Below, piece after piece: positions 1-9,012 of a stretch of DNA of 64,000 nucleotides. Every line of letters starts with the position of its first letter. Within the stretch, counting starts at the first letter, position 1. Below the pieces are notes generated by a model, which was not told the DNA's origin, did no database searches, and saw only the letters and a list, made by a program, of their open reading frames with translations. This DNA is from an uncultured Oscillospiraceae bacterium (GTDB lineage: Bacteria > Bacillota > Clostridia > Oscillospirales > Ruminococcaceae), in NCBI GenBank assembly GCA_910578255.1, contig CAJTQM010000008.1, positions 10,367 to 74,366 on the forward strand, read 5' to 3'. The translations under genes and the position numbers were made by a program.

Positions 1-1
1 C

Positions 2-667
2 GCTCTGGACGCGCAGCCGGTGATCACCACCGCCACCGATATAAACGACAAATTTTCGGTGGATGCCTGGGCCGCCCGCCAGGGCCTATGGATCGACAGC
101 CTTGGTGCCGCCAAAGCGGTATCCGCGGCAATTTTGGAGCAGAATATCCCCCTGACCAGCGATTTTCCCATTGTGGGCGCGCTTCCCAACGGGGTGATCC
201 AAGAAGACAGCGGCGAAATTGGCATCTGTGTCGGCTATCGGGCACGGCGGCCCTTTGACCGCACGCTGCTTTTGGTGCCGCCGGTTCTCCATCTGGGCAT
301 CGGGTGCCGCCGGGGAACAGACGAGCAGACAATCGCCGCCGCGGTGGACCGAGTGCTGGAGGAACATGCCCTTCATCCCAAAGCGGTGAAGATGGTATCT
401 TCCATTGATTTAAAGGCAGATGAGGCAGGGCTTTTGACCTTCTGCAAAAAAAGAGAACTGCCCCTTTCTTTTTACACGGCGGCGGCGCTTGGGTCTCTTC
501 CCGGCGAGTTTACCGCTTCTTTGCGGGTTTTGCAGACGGCGGGGGTGGACAATGTGTGCGAGCGGGCGGCCATGATGGGGGCGCAAAAGCTGCTGGTCCA
601 AAAGACTGTCCAAAACGGCGTGACCGTTGCGGTCGCGGCAGAAAAATGGGAGGTACGCTTTGAATAA
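2..667 (+). CDS. cbiG: Cobalt-precorrin 5A hydrolase CbiG, 3' part
   Basis: C-terminal two thirds or so of CbiG, which opens the delta-lactone of cobalt-precorrin-5A and releases acetaldehyde in anaerobic corrin-ring contraction. The reading frame is already open at base 2 (A-L-D-A-Q-P-V-I), so the start lies left of the window. Seen: the PVITTATD segment typical of the CbiG core, then LHLGIGCRRGT near residue 95, which begins the conserved C-terminal domain, and SIDLKADE further on. The stop codon overlaps the start of cbiH, so the two are translationally coupled. It is the first visible gene of a cobalamin operon whose promoter, and any cobalamin riboswitch, would lie outside the window. 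Assignment is secure from motif content and context. Confidence 0.93.
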   Translation, partial: ALDAQPVITTATDINDKFSVDAWAARQGLWIDSLGAAKAVSAAILEQNIPLTSDFPIVGALPNGVIQEDSGEIGICVGYRARRPFDRTLLLVPPVLHLGIGCRRGTDEQTIAAAVDRVLEEHALHPKAVKMVSSIDLKADEAGLLTFCKKRELPLSFYTAAALGSLPGEFTASLRVLQTAGVDNVCERAAMMGAQKLLVQKTVQNGVTVAVAAEKWEVRFE

Positions 668-1394
668 GCTGTATATTGTGGGCATCGGTCCCGGAAGCTA
701 TGAGGATATGACCATCCGCGCCGACCAGGCGCTGCGCGAGTGTGAAGTCATCGTCGGCTACACCGTTTATGTAAATTTAATCCGCGAGCGGTATCCGGAC
801 AAAGAGTATGCCACCACCCCTATGACCCGGGAAGCCGAACGGTGCCGCATGGCCCTGAAAGCCGCCAGGGCCGGCCGGCGCGCGGCCATTGTCTGCTCCG
901 GCGACAGCGGAATTTACGGGATGGCGGCGCTTGTGTACGAGTTGCGGGGGGACCGGGAGGACCCGGCTCTGGAGATTATTCCGGGGGTGACGGCCGCCTG
1001 CAGCGGCGCCGCGCTTTTAGGCTCCCCGCTGACCCAGGATTTTGCCGTGATCAGCTTAAGCGACCGCCTGACCGGCTGGGATAAAATTGAGCGAAAGCTG
1101 GAGGCAGCGGCCCAGGCGGGGTTGGCCATTGTGCTGTATAATCCGGTGAGCAAAAGCCGCCCGGAACATCTGCGCCGCGCCTGCCGGATCCTTCTGCGAA
1201 CGCTTGCGCCGGATGTGATCTGCGGCGTTGCCCAAAATGTCGGGCGGGAAGGGGAGCAGGTGCGCGTTATGCGCTTAGAACAGCTGTGCGAGGATAAACA
1301 GGCCGATATGTTCAGCACGGTGTTTATCGGGACCCGGCAGACGAAAATCCTCGCCGGAAAAATGGTGACGCCCAGGGGGTATGCGGATGTGTAA
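660..1394 (+). CDS. cbiH: Precorrin-3B / cobalt-factor III C17-methyltransferase
   Basis: SAM-dependent methyltransferase that methylates C17 and drives ring contraction; 244 residues, normal for CbiH/CobJ. I chose the TTG start at 660 because a GGGAGG site lies 6-7 bases upstream and the protein then begins directly at the family's N-terminal strand (VGIGPGS, residues 7-13). An ATG at 627 in the same frame would add an extension lying inside cbiG. Seen: the glycine-rich N-terminal loop, SGDSGIYGM at 80-88 (the SAM-binding loop of tetrapyrrole methylases), and NPVSKSRP in the second domain. Start overlaps the cbiG stop by 8 bases; end overlaps the next gene by 14. Confidence 0.93.
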   Translation: MNKLYIVGIGPGSYEDMTIRADQALRECEVIVGYTVYVNLIRERYPDKEYATTPMTREAERCRMALKAARAGRRAAIVCSGDSGIYGMAALVYELRGDREDPALEIIPGVTAACSGAALLGSPLTQDFAVISLSDRLTGWDKIERKLEAAAQAGLAIVLYNPVSKSRPEHLRRACRILLRTLAPDVICGVAQNVGREGEQVRVMRLEQLCEDKQADMFSTVFIGTRQTKILAGKMVTPRGYADV

Positions 1395-3372
1395 AATCTG
1401 TGTGTTCGCCGGCACCGCCGAGGGACGGGAACTGATCGGGTTTCTGCTGGGTCAGCGGCAGGCGCAGGTGACGGCCTGTGTTGCCACCGAATACGGAAAA
1501 ACGCTTTTGCCCGCCGCGCCGGGCCTTAGCGTATCCTGCCAGAGACTGGACCGGGAGGAGATGGCGGCCATGCTGGCACAGTCCCGGTTTGACCTGGTCA
1601 TCGACGCGACCCACCCCTACGCTGTCGAGGCGACGGAGAATATCGTAGCCGCCTGCCGCGACACCGGAACCGATTATCTGCGCCTTTGCCGTGACACCGG
1701 GTACGTTCCGGAGGGCGCGGCGGTTGTGCCAAACGCCGCGGCGGCGGTCCAATTTCTGGAGGGGACCCGGGGAAACATTCTGCTGACCACCGGCAGTAAG
1801 GATCTGGCAGTCTACGCGGGCCTTTCAGATTTTGGGGAGCGGGTGTATGTGCGGGTACTGCCGGTGGAGGACTCCCTGCGCCTTTGCCGGGAAGCGGGAC
1901 TGCCCGCCTCTCACATTTTGGCCATGCAGGGCCCGTTTTCCCAGGAAATGAATCTGGCCTCCCTTCGCTTTGCCAACGCCCGGTATCTGGTCACCAAGGC
2001 GGCGGGAAGCGCCGGCGGCTTTGAGGAAAAGCTGGAGGCGGCGGCAAAGGCCGGCGCCGTTTTGGTGGTGATCGGCCCGCCGCCGCAGCAAAAGGGCCTC
2101 TCGCTGCCGGAGATGATCGAATTTCTCAGCCGCCGGTACGCATTTTCCCAAAAGCAGCAGGTGCAGCTGGTCGGCATCGGTCCGGGCGATCCCGGGATGA
2201 TGACCCGGCAGGCTTTGCAAAGTGTGGAGCAGGCAGACTGTGTCATTGGCGCGGCCCGGATGGTGCAGGCGGTATCCCGGCCGGGCCAGGCGACGTTTTG
2301 CGCCATCCGCCCGGAAGAAATTCGGGATGATCTGTTGACCCATCCCCAGTATCGCCGCTTTGCGGTGGTATTTTCCGGCGACATCGGATTTTTCAGCGGC
2401 GCCAAAAAGCTTCTTCCCCTTTTGGAGGACTTTGAGGTACGGCTGATCCCGGGGATCAGTTCCCTTTCCTATCTCTGCGCCCGGCTGGGCGTTTCTTATG
2501 AGGATGTGGTCCCGGTGAGCCTTCACGGCCGGACGCGCGATATTGTGCCGGACGTTCTGGCCCATCCCCGGGTGTTTGTTCTGGTGGGCGGGGAGGACGG
2601 CATCTCCCGCCTTTGTCAGGCGCTGGTGGAAGGCGGCTTGGAGGATGTGCGGGTCAGTGTGGGGGAGCGCCTTGGCTATCCTGACGAAAAAATCACCGAC
2701 GGTACGGCCGCTCAGCTGGCCGGCCGGCGTTTTGACCGGCTGAGCGTGGCTTTGATTGAAAACAGCGGCGCTCAGGTCGTGGTCACCCACGGAATACCGG
2801 ACGAGGCGTTTTTGCGCGGCGGGGAAAAAACGCCGGTGCCCATGACCAAAAGCGAGGTCCGCTCGGTCAGCCTTTCCAAGCTGCGGCTGACGGCGGACGC
2901 CGTTTGCTGGGACGTAGGAGCGGGAACCGGCTCGGTGGCCGTGGAGATGGCGCTGCAGGCCCGGCGCGGGCAGGTTTTTGCCATCGAGCAAAAAGAGGAG
3001 GCGGTGCTTCTTTTAAAAGAAAACCGCCGCCGTTTCGGCGTTCGAAACCTGGAGGTGGTTGAAGGCCGCGCGCCGCAGATCTGCCGGGACCTGCCGGCGC
3101 CCACCCATGCGTTTATCGGCGGAAGTTCCGGCAATATGCGGCAGATTTTTGCGCTACTCATTGAAAAAAATCCCCGGGTGCGGATTGTGGCAACGGCCGT
3201 CACGCTGGAATCGGCGGCGGAACTGACCCGGTGTATGACCGACTTTGGCTTTGAGAAGACGGAGGTCGTATCGCTGAGCGTTGCCCGGGCCCGTCCGGCG
3301 GGAAACTACCATCTGATGACCGGGCAAAACCCCGTATACATTTTTACCATGCAGGGGGGAAGGCGCGTATGA
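1381..3372 (+). CDS. cbiJET: CbiJ-CbiE-CbiT trifunctional fusion (precorrin-6 reductase and C5,15-methyltransferases)
   Basis: One 663-residue chain carrying three cobalamin enzymes. Residues 1-255 are a CbiJ/CobK reductase (FAGTAEGREL at 9-18, IDATHPYA, LLTTGSK). Residues about 260-465 are CbiE, the C5-methyltransferase (VGIGPGD at 264-270, VFSGDIGFFSGA). Residues about 475-663 are CbiT, the C15-methyltransferase/decarboxylase with a Rossmann SAM fold (WDVGAGTGS at 510-518, FIGGSSG). CbiE-CbiT fusions (CobL) are common; addition of the reductase at the N terminus is less usual and would couple reduction of precorrin-6A directly to the next two methylations. I see no stop or frameshift at either junction. 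It overlaps cbiH by 14 bases and cbiB by 4 (ATGA). Confidence 0.93.
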   Translation: MRMCKICVFAGTAEGRELIGFLLGQRQAQVTACVATEYGKTLLPAAPGLSVSCQRLDREEMAAMLAQSRFDLVIDATHPYAVEATENIVAACRDTGTDYLRLCRDTGYVPEGAAVVPNAAAAVQFLEGTRGNILLTTGSKDLAVYAGLSDFGERVYVRVLPVEDSLRLCREAGLPASHILAMQGPFSQEMNLASLRFANARYLVTKAAGSAGGFEEKLEAAAKAGAVLVVIGPPPQQKGLSLPEMIEFLSRRYAFSQKQQVQLVGIGPGDPGMMTRQALQSVEQADCVIGAARMVQAVSRPGQATFCAIRPEEIRDDLLTHPQYRRFAVVFSGDIGFFSGAKKLLPLLEDFEVRLIPGISSLSYLCARLGVSYEDVVPVSLHGRTRDIVPDVLAHPRVFVLVGGEDGISRLCQALVEGGLEDVRVSVGERLGYPDEKITDGTAAQLAGRRFDRLSVALIENSGAQVVVTHGIPDEAFLRGGEKTPVPMTKSEVRSVSLSKLRLTADAVCWDVGAGTGSVAVEMALQARRGQVFAIEQKEEAVLLLKENRRRFGVRNLEVVEGRAPQICRDLPAPTHAFIGGSSGNMRQIFALLIEKNPRVRIVATAVTLESAAELTRCMTDFGFEKTEVVSLSVARARPAGNYHLMTGQNPVYIFTMQGGRRV

Positions 3373-4331
3373 AGCAGTCGATGCTGGCGATTTTCATCGG
3401 CTTTGGCATTGACCTGCTGGCGGGGGATCCCCACGGGTTTCCCCATCCGGTCATCGCCATCGGCAAGATGATCAGATGGCTGGAAAAGATTCTGCGGAGA
3501 ATTTTCCCCAAAACCCGCCGGGGCGAGATTGCCGGCGGCGGCCTTTTGTGGCTGATTACGGCGGTCTGCGCCGGGGCGGTCCCGTTTTTTCTGCTGTGGC
3601 TGTGCGGGCAAATCCATCCCTGGCTGCGGCTGGCGGCGGAAAGCGTCATGTGCTGGCAGATTCTCGCCGTAAAATCCCTGCGGGACGAAAGCATGAAGGT
3701 CTACAATGCGCTGGAGTCGGGGGATTTGGAGAAATCCCGCTATGCCGTTTCCATGATTGTGGGGCGGGATACCCAGCGGCTGGACGAGGCGGGTATCATT
3801 CGCGCCGCGGTGGAAACGGTGGCAGAAAACGCCTCGGACGGGGTGGCGGCGCCGCTTTTTTTCCTGGTGTTGGGCGGCGCGCCCCTGGGCTTTTTTTACA
3901 AAGCGGTCAATACCATGGATTCCATGCTGGGCTACACCGATCCGCCCTATCAAAATATCGGCCGGATTCCCGCCCGGCTGGACGATTTGTTCAACTGGAT
4001 TCCCGCCCGGCTGTGCGCTCTTTTGATGCTGGCGGCGGGGGCGCTTTCGGGTATGGACGCAAAAAACGGCTGGCGGATTTTTCGGCGGGACCGGTATTGC
4101 CACGCCAGTCCCAATTCCGCCCAGACAGAGTCGGTCTGCGCCGGTCTGATGGGCATTCAGCTGGCGGGGGATGCTTGGTACCACGGAATTCTGCACAGAA
4201 AAAAGAAAATCGGCGACCCGATTAGGCCGGTAAAGCGTCAGGATATCCCCGATGTCTGCCGGCTGATGTATAAAACGGCGGTGATGGCGTTGGTGATTTT
4301 TTGCGGTGTAAAGGCGCTGTTTTTCTTTTAA
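3369..4331 (+). CDS. cbiB: Adenosylcobinamide-phosphate synthase CbiB
   Basis: Integral membrane protein that joins aminopropanol phosphate to adenosylcobyric acid; 320 residues, the usual length. Seen: the N-terminal IDLLAGDPHGFPHPV segment characteristic of CbiB/CobD-type synthases, several hydrophobic helices (around residues 55-80 and 150-175), IVGRDTQRLDE, and VAENASDGVAAPLFF. Start ATG overlaps the upstream TGA as ATGA, showing coupled translation. It lies directly before the threonine-phosphate decarboxylase that makes its aminopropanol substrate, which supports the assignment. Confidence 0.95.
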   Translation: MKQSMLAIFIGFGIDLLAGDPHGFPHPVIAIGKMIRWLEKILRRIFPKTRRGEIAGGGLLWLITAVCAGAVPFFLLWLCGQIHPWLRLAAESVMCWQILAVKSLRDESMKVYNALESGDLEKSRYAVSMIVGRDTQRLDEAGIIRAAVETVAENASDGVAAPLFFLVLGGAPLGFFYKAVNTMDSMLGYTDPPYQNIGRIPARLDDLFNWIPARLCALLMLAAGALSGMDAKNGWRIFRRDRYCHASPNSAQTESVCAGLMGIQLAGDAWYHGILHRKKKIGDPIRPVKRQDIPDVCRLMYKTAVMALVIFCGVKALFFF

Positions 4332-4345
4332 GGAGGGCAAAAGCA

Positions 4346-5404
4346 ATGCTTTATCAAACGGCGAATCCCCACGGCGGGGATACCTATTCCCATCCGGCGG
4401 CGCTGGATTTTTCGGCCAATCTCAATCCCCTGGGAACTCCCGATGGAGTGCGAAGGGCCGCCGAAGCCTCTTTGTCCGGGCTGAACCGCTATCCCGACCC
4501 ATATTGCCGGGAGTTGGTGCGGGCCATCGCCCAATTTGAAGGAGTGAAAGAGACCGCCGTTTTATGCGGCGGCGGTGCGGCGGAACTGATTTATTCCTAC
4601 TGCGCGGCCATAAGACCCAAGCGGGCGCTGGAACTGTCGCCAACCTTTTGCGAGTACGCTACGGCGCTGAAAGCGGCGGGATGCGAAGTCGAGCGCTGGC
4701 CGCTTAAAAAAGAGAGGGACTTTTCTTTAGAAGAATCGTTTTGCACTTATCTTTGCCAGGGCGGCTGGGACGCGGTTTTTCTGTGCAATCCCAATAACCC
4801 CACCGGGCAGCTGATTGAGCCGGCGCTGCTTGGACAAATCGCAGAAATTTGCCGTGACAAAAAGATCCGGCTTTTTGTGGACGAATGCTTTTTGGATTTT
4901 ACCGACGTTTGGAAAGAGCAAAGTCTCAAGCCGCTACTCGCCGGGCATCCGGAACTTTTTATTCTCAAGGCGTTTACCAAAAGCTACGGGATGGCCGGCC
5001 TGCGGCTGGGCTACGGCCTTTGCGGCGACCGGGAACTTTTAGGCGCCATGAGCCGGCTGGTCCAGCCCTGGAACGTATCGGTTCCAGCGCAGGCCGCCGG
5101 CGTTGCGGCGCTGAAAGAAACCGCCTTTTTGCAAAGGACGAGGCGGCTGGTCCAGCAGCAGCGGCTTTGGCTGGAAGAGAAGCTGGCGCCTTTTGCAATC
5201 GAGGTCTATCCTTCCAGCGCCAACTACCTGCTTTTATATAGCCGCGTCCCCCTGTGGGAAAGGCTGATGGAACAGGGGATCATCGTGCGAAACTGCGCCA
5301 ATTATCCCGGGCTAGGAGAAGGATGGGTGCGCATCGCGGTAAAAGGTCCAAAAGAGAATCAAAGGCTGGTTGCCGCTTTGCAGAAAATTGAGGGGGCAGT
5401 GTAA
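4346..5404 (+). CDS. cobD: L-threonine-O-3-phosphate decarboxylase CobD
   Basis: PLP enzyme of the class I/II aminotransferase fold that makes (R)-1-aminopropan-2-yl phosphate for the cobamide loop; 352 residues. The ATG at 4346 has AGGAGG nine bases upstream. Seen: DFSANLNPLG near residue 25, NPNNPTGQL around 150, VDECFLDF, and the PLP lysine in FTKSYGMAGLRLGYG (Lys212). It could be confused with HisC, which shares the fold, but the NLNPLG start and position right after cbiB favour CobD. An in-frame ATG at 4301 lies inside cbiB and has no comparable ribosome site. Confidence 0.93.
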   Translation: MLYQTANPHGGDTYSHPAALDFSANLNPLGTPDGVRRAAEASLSGLNRYPDPYCRELVRAIAQFEGVKETAVLCGGGAAELIYSYCAAIRPKRALELSPTFCEYATALKAAGCEVERWPLKKERDFSLEESFCTYLCQGGWDAVFLCNPNNPTGQLIEPALLGQIAEICRDKKIRLFVDECFLDFTDVWKEQSLKPLLAGHPELFILKAFTKSYGMAGLRLGYGLCGDRELLGAMSRLVQPWNVSVPAQAAGVAALKETAFLQRTRRLVQQQRLWLEEKLAPFAIEVYPSSANYLLLYSRVPLWERLMEQGIIVRNCANYPGLGEGWVRIAVKGPKENQRLVAALQKIEGAV

Positions 5405-5405
5405 A

Positions 5406-6869
5406 ATGGCCAAATGCATTATGATTCAGGGGACCATGTCCGGCGCGGGAAAAAGCCTGCTGGTCGCCGGCCTGTGCCGTATTTTCCGGCGGGAGGGATT
5501 TCGCGTGGCGCCCTTTAAAAGCCAGAATATGTCTTTAAACTCCTTTATTACGGCGGACAACAAAGAGATGGGCCGCGCCCAGGTGGTCCAGGCCGAGGCG
5601 GCGGGAATCGCGCCCGACGTGCGGATGAACCCGATTTTATTAAAGCCCACCACCGACGTAGGCAGCCAGGTAATTGTAAACGGCATCGTCCAGGGCAATA
5701 TGAAGGCGATGGAATACTACCGCCGCAAAAAGGAGTTTATCCCCGCGGTTTTAGAAGCTTATCAAAGCCTTGCCGAAGAATACGACATTCTCGTGATCGA
5801 AGGCGCCGGAAGTCCGGCGGAGATCAATTTGAAGCAAGAAGACATTGTCAATATGGGCCTTGCCCGGCTGGTGGACGCCCCCGTCCTGCTGGTGGGGGAC
5901 ATTGACCGGGGTGGCGTATTCGCCCAGTTATACGGCACCGTCGCCCTGCTGGAGCCGGGGGAGAGGGCAAGGGTCAAGGGGACAATCGTCAACAAGTTTC
6001 GGGGGGACCGGTCGATTTTAGAGCCGGGTTTAAAAAGTCTGGAGGCGCTTTGCGGCGTACCGGTGGCGGGGGTTGTGCCCTATGTCCGCCTGGATATTGA
6101 CGACGAGGACAGCCTGACCGGCCGATTTAGCCAAAATACGGCGCAAAAGACCTTAGATATCGCGGTGATTCGCTTGCCGCGCATCGCAAACTTTACGGAT
6201 TTCAGCCCCTTTGAGCGGTATCAGAACGTTTCGCTGCGCTATGTTCAGCGCCTGGCGGAATTGGGCTGGCCGGACATCATTTTTTTGCCGGGGACTAAAA
6301 GCACCATCGCCGATCTTCTGTGGCTGCGGCAAAGCGGACTGGAGGCGGCAATCCAGAAGGCGGCGGCCAGAGGAACGATGGTAATCGGAATCTGCGGCGG
6401 CTACCAGATGCTGGGCCGCACCGTCGCCGACCCCGAGGGGACCGAAGCGGCGGGGGTTACCCAAATAGACGGCATGGGCCTATTGGATATGGAAACGGTG
6501 TTTTACGAAGAAAAGATCCAAACCCAGGTCAAAGGGGTGTTCTCCTCGGTACCAGGACCGCTGTGCGCCCTCAACGGTCTTGCCTACGAAGGCTACGAGA
6601 TTCACATGGGCCGTAGCCGGGAACCCCGGCCCCCTTTGGAAGGATCCGGCCCGGTTTACGGCAGCTACATCCATGGAATTTTCGACGCGCCCGGCGTAAG
6701 CGACGCGGTTTTGCGGCCGGTATGCCAAAAAAAAGGCCTGGATCCCGGCAGCTTACAAAGCTTTGATCTCAGAGAACACAAAGAGCGCCAGTATGATCTT
6801 TTGGCGGACACGGTCCGGGGCGGCCTGGACATGGATTATGTCTGGCGGGTCGTGAACCGGGAGGTTTAG
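5406..6869 (+). CDS. cbiP: Cobyric acid synthase CbiP
   Basis: ATP- and glutamine-dependent amidation of four carboxylates (b, d, e, g) of adenosylcobyrinic acid a,c-diamide; 487 residues, normal. Seen: N-terminal dethiobiotin-synthetase-like P-loop GTMSGAGKS (residues 9-17), FKSQNMSLNS, VIEGAGSPAEINL, GDIDRGGVFAQ, and a class I glutamine amidotransferase domain with nucleophile Cys330 in GICGGYQML and a later histidine in YIHGIF. Start chosen at ATG 5406, two bases after the cobD stop, with GAGGGGG ahead of it. Confidence 0.95.
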   Translation: MAKCIMIQGTMSGAGKSLLVAGLCRIFRREGFRVAPFKSQNMSLNSFITADNKEMGRAQVVQAEAAGIAPDVRMNPILLKPTTDVGSQVIVNGIVQGNMKAMEYYRRKKEFIPAVLEAYQSLAEEYDILVIEGAGSPAEINLKQEDIVNMGLARLVDAPVLLVGDIDRGGVFAQLYGTVALLEPGERARVKGTIVNKFRGDRSILEPGLKSLEALCGVPVAGVVPYVRLDIDDEDSLTGRFSQNTAQKTLDIAVIRLPRIANFTDFSPFERYQNVSLRYVQRLAELGWPDIIFLPGTKSTIADLLWLRQSGLEAAIQKAAARGTMVIGICGGYQMLGRTVADPEGTEAAGVTQIDGMGLLDMETVFYEEKIQTQVKGVFSSVPGPLCALNGLAYEGYEIHMGRSREPRPPLEGSGPVYGSYIHGIFDAPGVSDAVLRPVCQKKGLDPGSLQSFDLREHKERQYDLLADTVRGGLDMDYVWRVVNREV

Positions 6870-6871
6870 CC

Positions 6872-7399
6872 ATGGAAAAAAGGACGCAGGGTCTGATCCA
6901 CCTGTACTGCGGCGATGGAAAAGGAAAGACCACCGCCGCCGCAGGTCTGGCAGCGCGGATGGCGGGGGCGGGCGGCCGGGTCATTTTCGCCCAGTTTTAT
7001 AAAGACGGCACCTCCTGCGAGGTAAAGGCGCTGGCCGGCTTAGGGGTTGCGGCCATGAACTGCAAAACGGTTCCCGGCCGCTTCAGCCGGATGGACGAGG
7101 CCGCCCGCTGCCGGGCAAAGGAGGACTACGGCCGCTTTTTGCTTTCGGTATTTGCGCTGTCCGGGCAGGCGGATCTTTTGGTGTTGGACGAGATCGTATC
7201 TGCCTGCAATCACGGCACCGTTGAGGAAGGGAGGCTTCTTCGTTTTTTGCAGCAAAAGCCGGCGGGACTGGAGGTTGTGCTGACCGGGCGCGACCCCTCT
7301 GACCGGCTGATGGCATTGGCGGATTATGTGACGCGGATGGAAAAGGTCAGGCATCCCTTTGACCGGGGTGTCGCCGCCCGCCGGGGAATCGAGTTTTAA
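6872..7399 (+). CDS. cobO: Corrinoid adenosyltransferase (CobO/BtuR type)
   Basis: Transfers the 5'-deoxyadenosyl group of ATP to cob(I)alamin or cob(I)yrinic acid diamide; 175 residues. The P-loop GDGKGKTTAA (residues 14-23), FAQFYKDG, and LLVLDEIVSAC followed by VVLTGRDP mark the CobO/CobA/BtuR family rather than the unrelated PduO or EutT types. Starts two bases after cbiP. The order (after cbiP, before cobT) differs from the reaction order, which is common in such operons. Confidence 0.94.
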   Translation: MEKRTQGLIHLYCGDGKGKTTAAAGLAARMAGAGGRVIFAQFYKDGTSCEVKALAGLGVAAMNCKTVPGRFSRMDEAARCRAKEDYGRFLLSVFALSGQADLLVLDEIVSACNHGTVEEGRLLRFLQQKPAGLEVVLTGRDPSDRLMALADYVTRMEKVRHPFDRGVAARRGIEF

Positions 7400-7417
7400 A
7401 AGGAGCGGAGAAAAAGA

Positions 7418-8473
7418 ATGGAATTGCAAAAAATCATCGAACAGATTCGGCCGGCGGACCAGGCGGCGTATCGGGCCTGCGCCGCCCGCTTTGACCGGAC
7501 GGCGAAGCCCATCGGCAGTCTGGGAAGACTGGAGGAACTGTTAAAGCGCATCGCCGCCATAGACGGCGACCCCGGCATCGACCTGGACCGCAGGTGCGTG
7601 CTGGTTTTTTGCGCGGATAACGGCGTATTGGCCCAGGGGGTGGCCCAAAGCACCAGCGACGTTACGGCGGCCATCGGCCGGTCGCTGGCCGCGGGGACCG
7701 CCAGCGTCAGCGTTATGGCCCGCGCCGCCGGCGCCCAGGTGTATCCTGTGGACATGGGAATGGCCCAGATCGTCCCGGGTCTGCTGGACCGGCGGCTGGG
7801 TCCGGGGACGGCGGATTTTTCCCAAATGCCCGCCATGGACTATAAAACGGCGCAGAAAGGCATTCTCACCGGAATCGAATTGGTATGCAAAAAAAAGGAG
7901 GAGGGTTACCGCATCATCGCCACCGGCGAGGCGGGCATCGGCAATACAACCACCTCCAGCGCCATGGCCAGTGTATTTTTGCGCTGTCCGCCGGAACAGG
8001 TCACCGGCCGCGGCTCCGGTTTAACCGATGAGGGACTTCTCAGAAAGCTGCGGGCCATCCGGCGGGGAATCGAGGTCAACCGGCCTGACCCGGCCGACCC
8101 GGTGGACGTTCTTTCCAAGGTGGGCGGCTTTGATCTGGCCGGGATGACGGGGGCCTTTATCGGCGGCGCTTTTTGCCGCGTCCCGGTGGTCATCGACGGA
8201 TTTATCTCCGCCATGGCGGCCTTATGCGCCGTAAGGCTGTGCCCCGCTGTGAAAGATTATATTCTGCCTTCTCATATGACGGCGGAGCCGGCGGGCCGCC
8301 TTTTGATGGCCGAATTGGGGCTATCGCCGGTGATTCACGGGGAAATGCGCTTAGGCGAGGGGACCGGCGCGGTGGCGCTGCTCCCCTTATTGGATCTGGC
8401 CGCGGCGGTCTACCATGACGCCGCGACCTTCGACGATATTCAGGTGGAGGCGTACCGGCCATGGGAGAAATAA
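7418..8473 (+). CDS. cobT: Nicotinate-nucleotide-dimethylbenzimidazole phosphoribosyltransferase CobT
   Basis: Activates the lower-ligand base to its alpha-riboside phosphate; 351 residues, typical length. Seen: TAKPIGSLGRLEEL near the N terminus, FCADNGVLAQGV, GEAGIGNTTTSSAM, and HGEMRLGEGTGA near the C terminus with the catalytic glutamate (Glu314). AGGAGCGGAG precedes the ATG. No genes for making 5,6-dimethylbenzimidazole are seen here, so the natural lower ligand could be another base. Overlaps cobU by 13 bases. Confidence 0.95.
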   Translation: MELQKIIEQIRPADQAAYRACAARFDRTAKPIGSLGRLEELLKRIAAIDGDPGIDLDRRCVLVFCADNGVLAQGVAQSTSDVTAAIGRSLAAGTASVSVMARAAGAQVYPVDMGMAQIVPGLLDRRLGPGTADFSQMPAMDYKTAQKGILTGIELVCKKKEEGYRIIATGEAGIGNTTTSSAMASVFLRCPPEQVTGRGSGLTDEGLLRKLRAIRRGIEVNRPDPADPVDVLSKVGGFDLAGMTGAFIGGAFCRVPVVIDGFISAMAALCAVRLCPAVKDYILPSHMTAEPAGRLLMAELGLSPVIHGEMRLGEGTGAVALLPLLDLAAAVYHDAATFDDIQVEAYRPWEK

Positions 8474-9012
8474 TCCTGGTTTCGGGACCCAGCGGCAGCG
8501 GAAAAAGCCGGTTCGCGGAAGAATTGATCAGGCAAACGCATGGAGCGCGTTACTACATTGCCACCATGATCCCTCAGACCGAGGAAAACCGCCGCCGCAT
8601 TGAAAAACACCGGCGGCAGCGAAAGGATCTGGGCTTTACCACCTGGGAAATTCCCTGCGATGTTCAAAAGGCGGCGGTCCCGGCGGACGCGACGGTCCTT
8701 TTAGAGGATGTTTCCAACCTGCTGGCCAACCTGATTTTTCGCCGCGGTGAAGACGAACAGCAGGCGTACCGCCGGATCTGCGATCTGGCGGACCGGTGCC
8801 GGCTACTGATCACGGTGACCATTTCCGGCCTGTGTCCCGATTCTTACGAGGGCGAAACCGCCGGGTATATCCGCTCTCTGAACCGGTTAAACCAGCTGCT
8901 GTTTTGGCACGCCGACGCGGCGGTACAGCTGCAAAACGGCGCGGCAAGCTGGCAGAAAGGAGATTTTTATGCGCTGGATTCAATCGTTTCTGGTGGCGGT
9001 GTCCACCTATAG
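8461..9012 (+). CDS. cobU: Adenosylcobinamide kinase / guanylyltransferase CobU
   Basis: Phosphorylates adenosylcobinamide and adds GMP to give AdoCbi-GDP; 183 residues. P-loop GPSGSGKSRFAEEL at residues 8-21, YIATMIP, HRRQR and LLEDVSNLLAN match the family. Overlaps cobT at its start and cobS by 44 bases at its end, an unusually long overlap, consistent with strong translational coupling. Confidence 0.94.
   Translation: MGEIILVSGPSGSGKSRFAEELIRQTHGARYYIATMIPQTEENRRRIEKHRRQRKDLGFTTWEIPCDVQKAAVPADATVLLEDVSNLLANLIFRRGEDEQQAYRRICDLADRCRLLITVTISGLCPDSYEGETAGYIRSLNRLNQLLFWHADAAVQLQNGAASWQKGDFYALDSIVSGGGVHL

Noticed and set aside
1..667. Cobalamin riboswitch for the cobalamin operon
   Set aside because: The operon's first gene lies left of the window, so any riboswitch would be outside it; none is visible within.
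1825..2991. Long open frame on the minus strand (388 codons)
   Set aside because: It is a shadow of the CbiJ-E-T fusion on the other strand; low-complexity Arg/His/Gly-rich translation, no motif and no ribosome site. Such shadows are common in GC-rich coding DNA, for example 9219-9679 minus and 17595-18276 plus.
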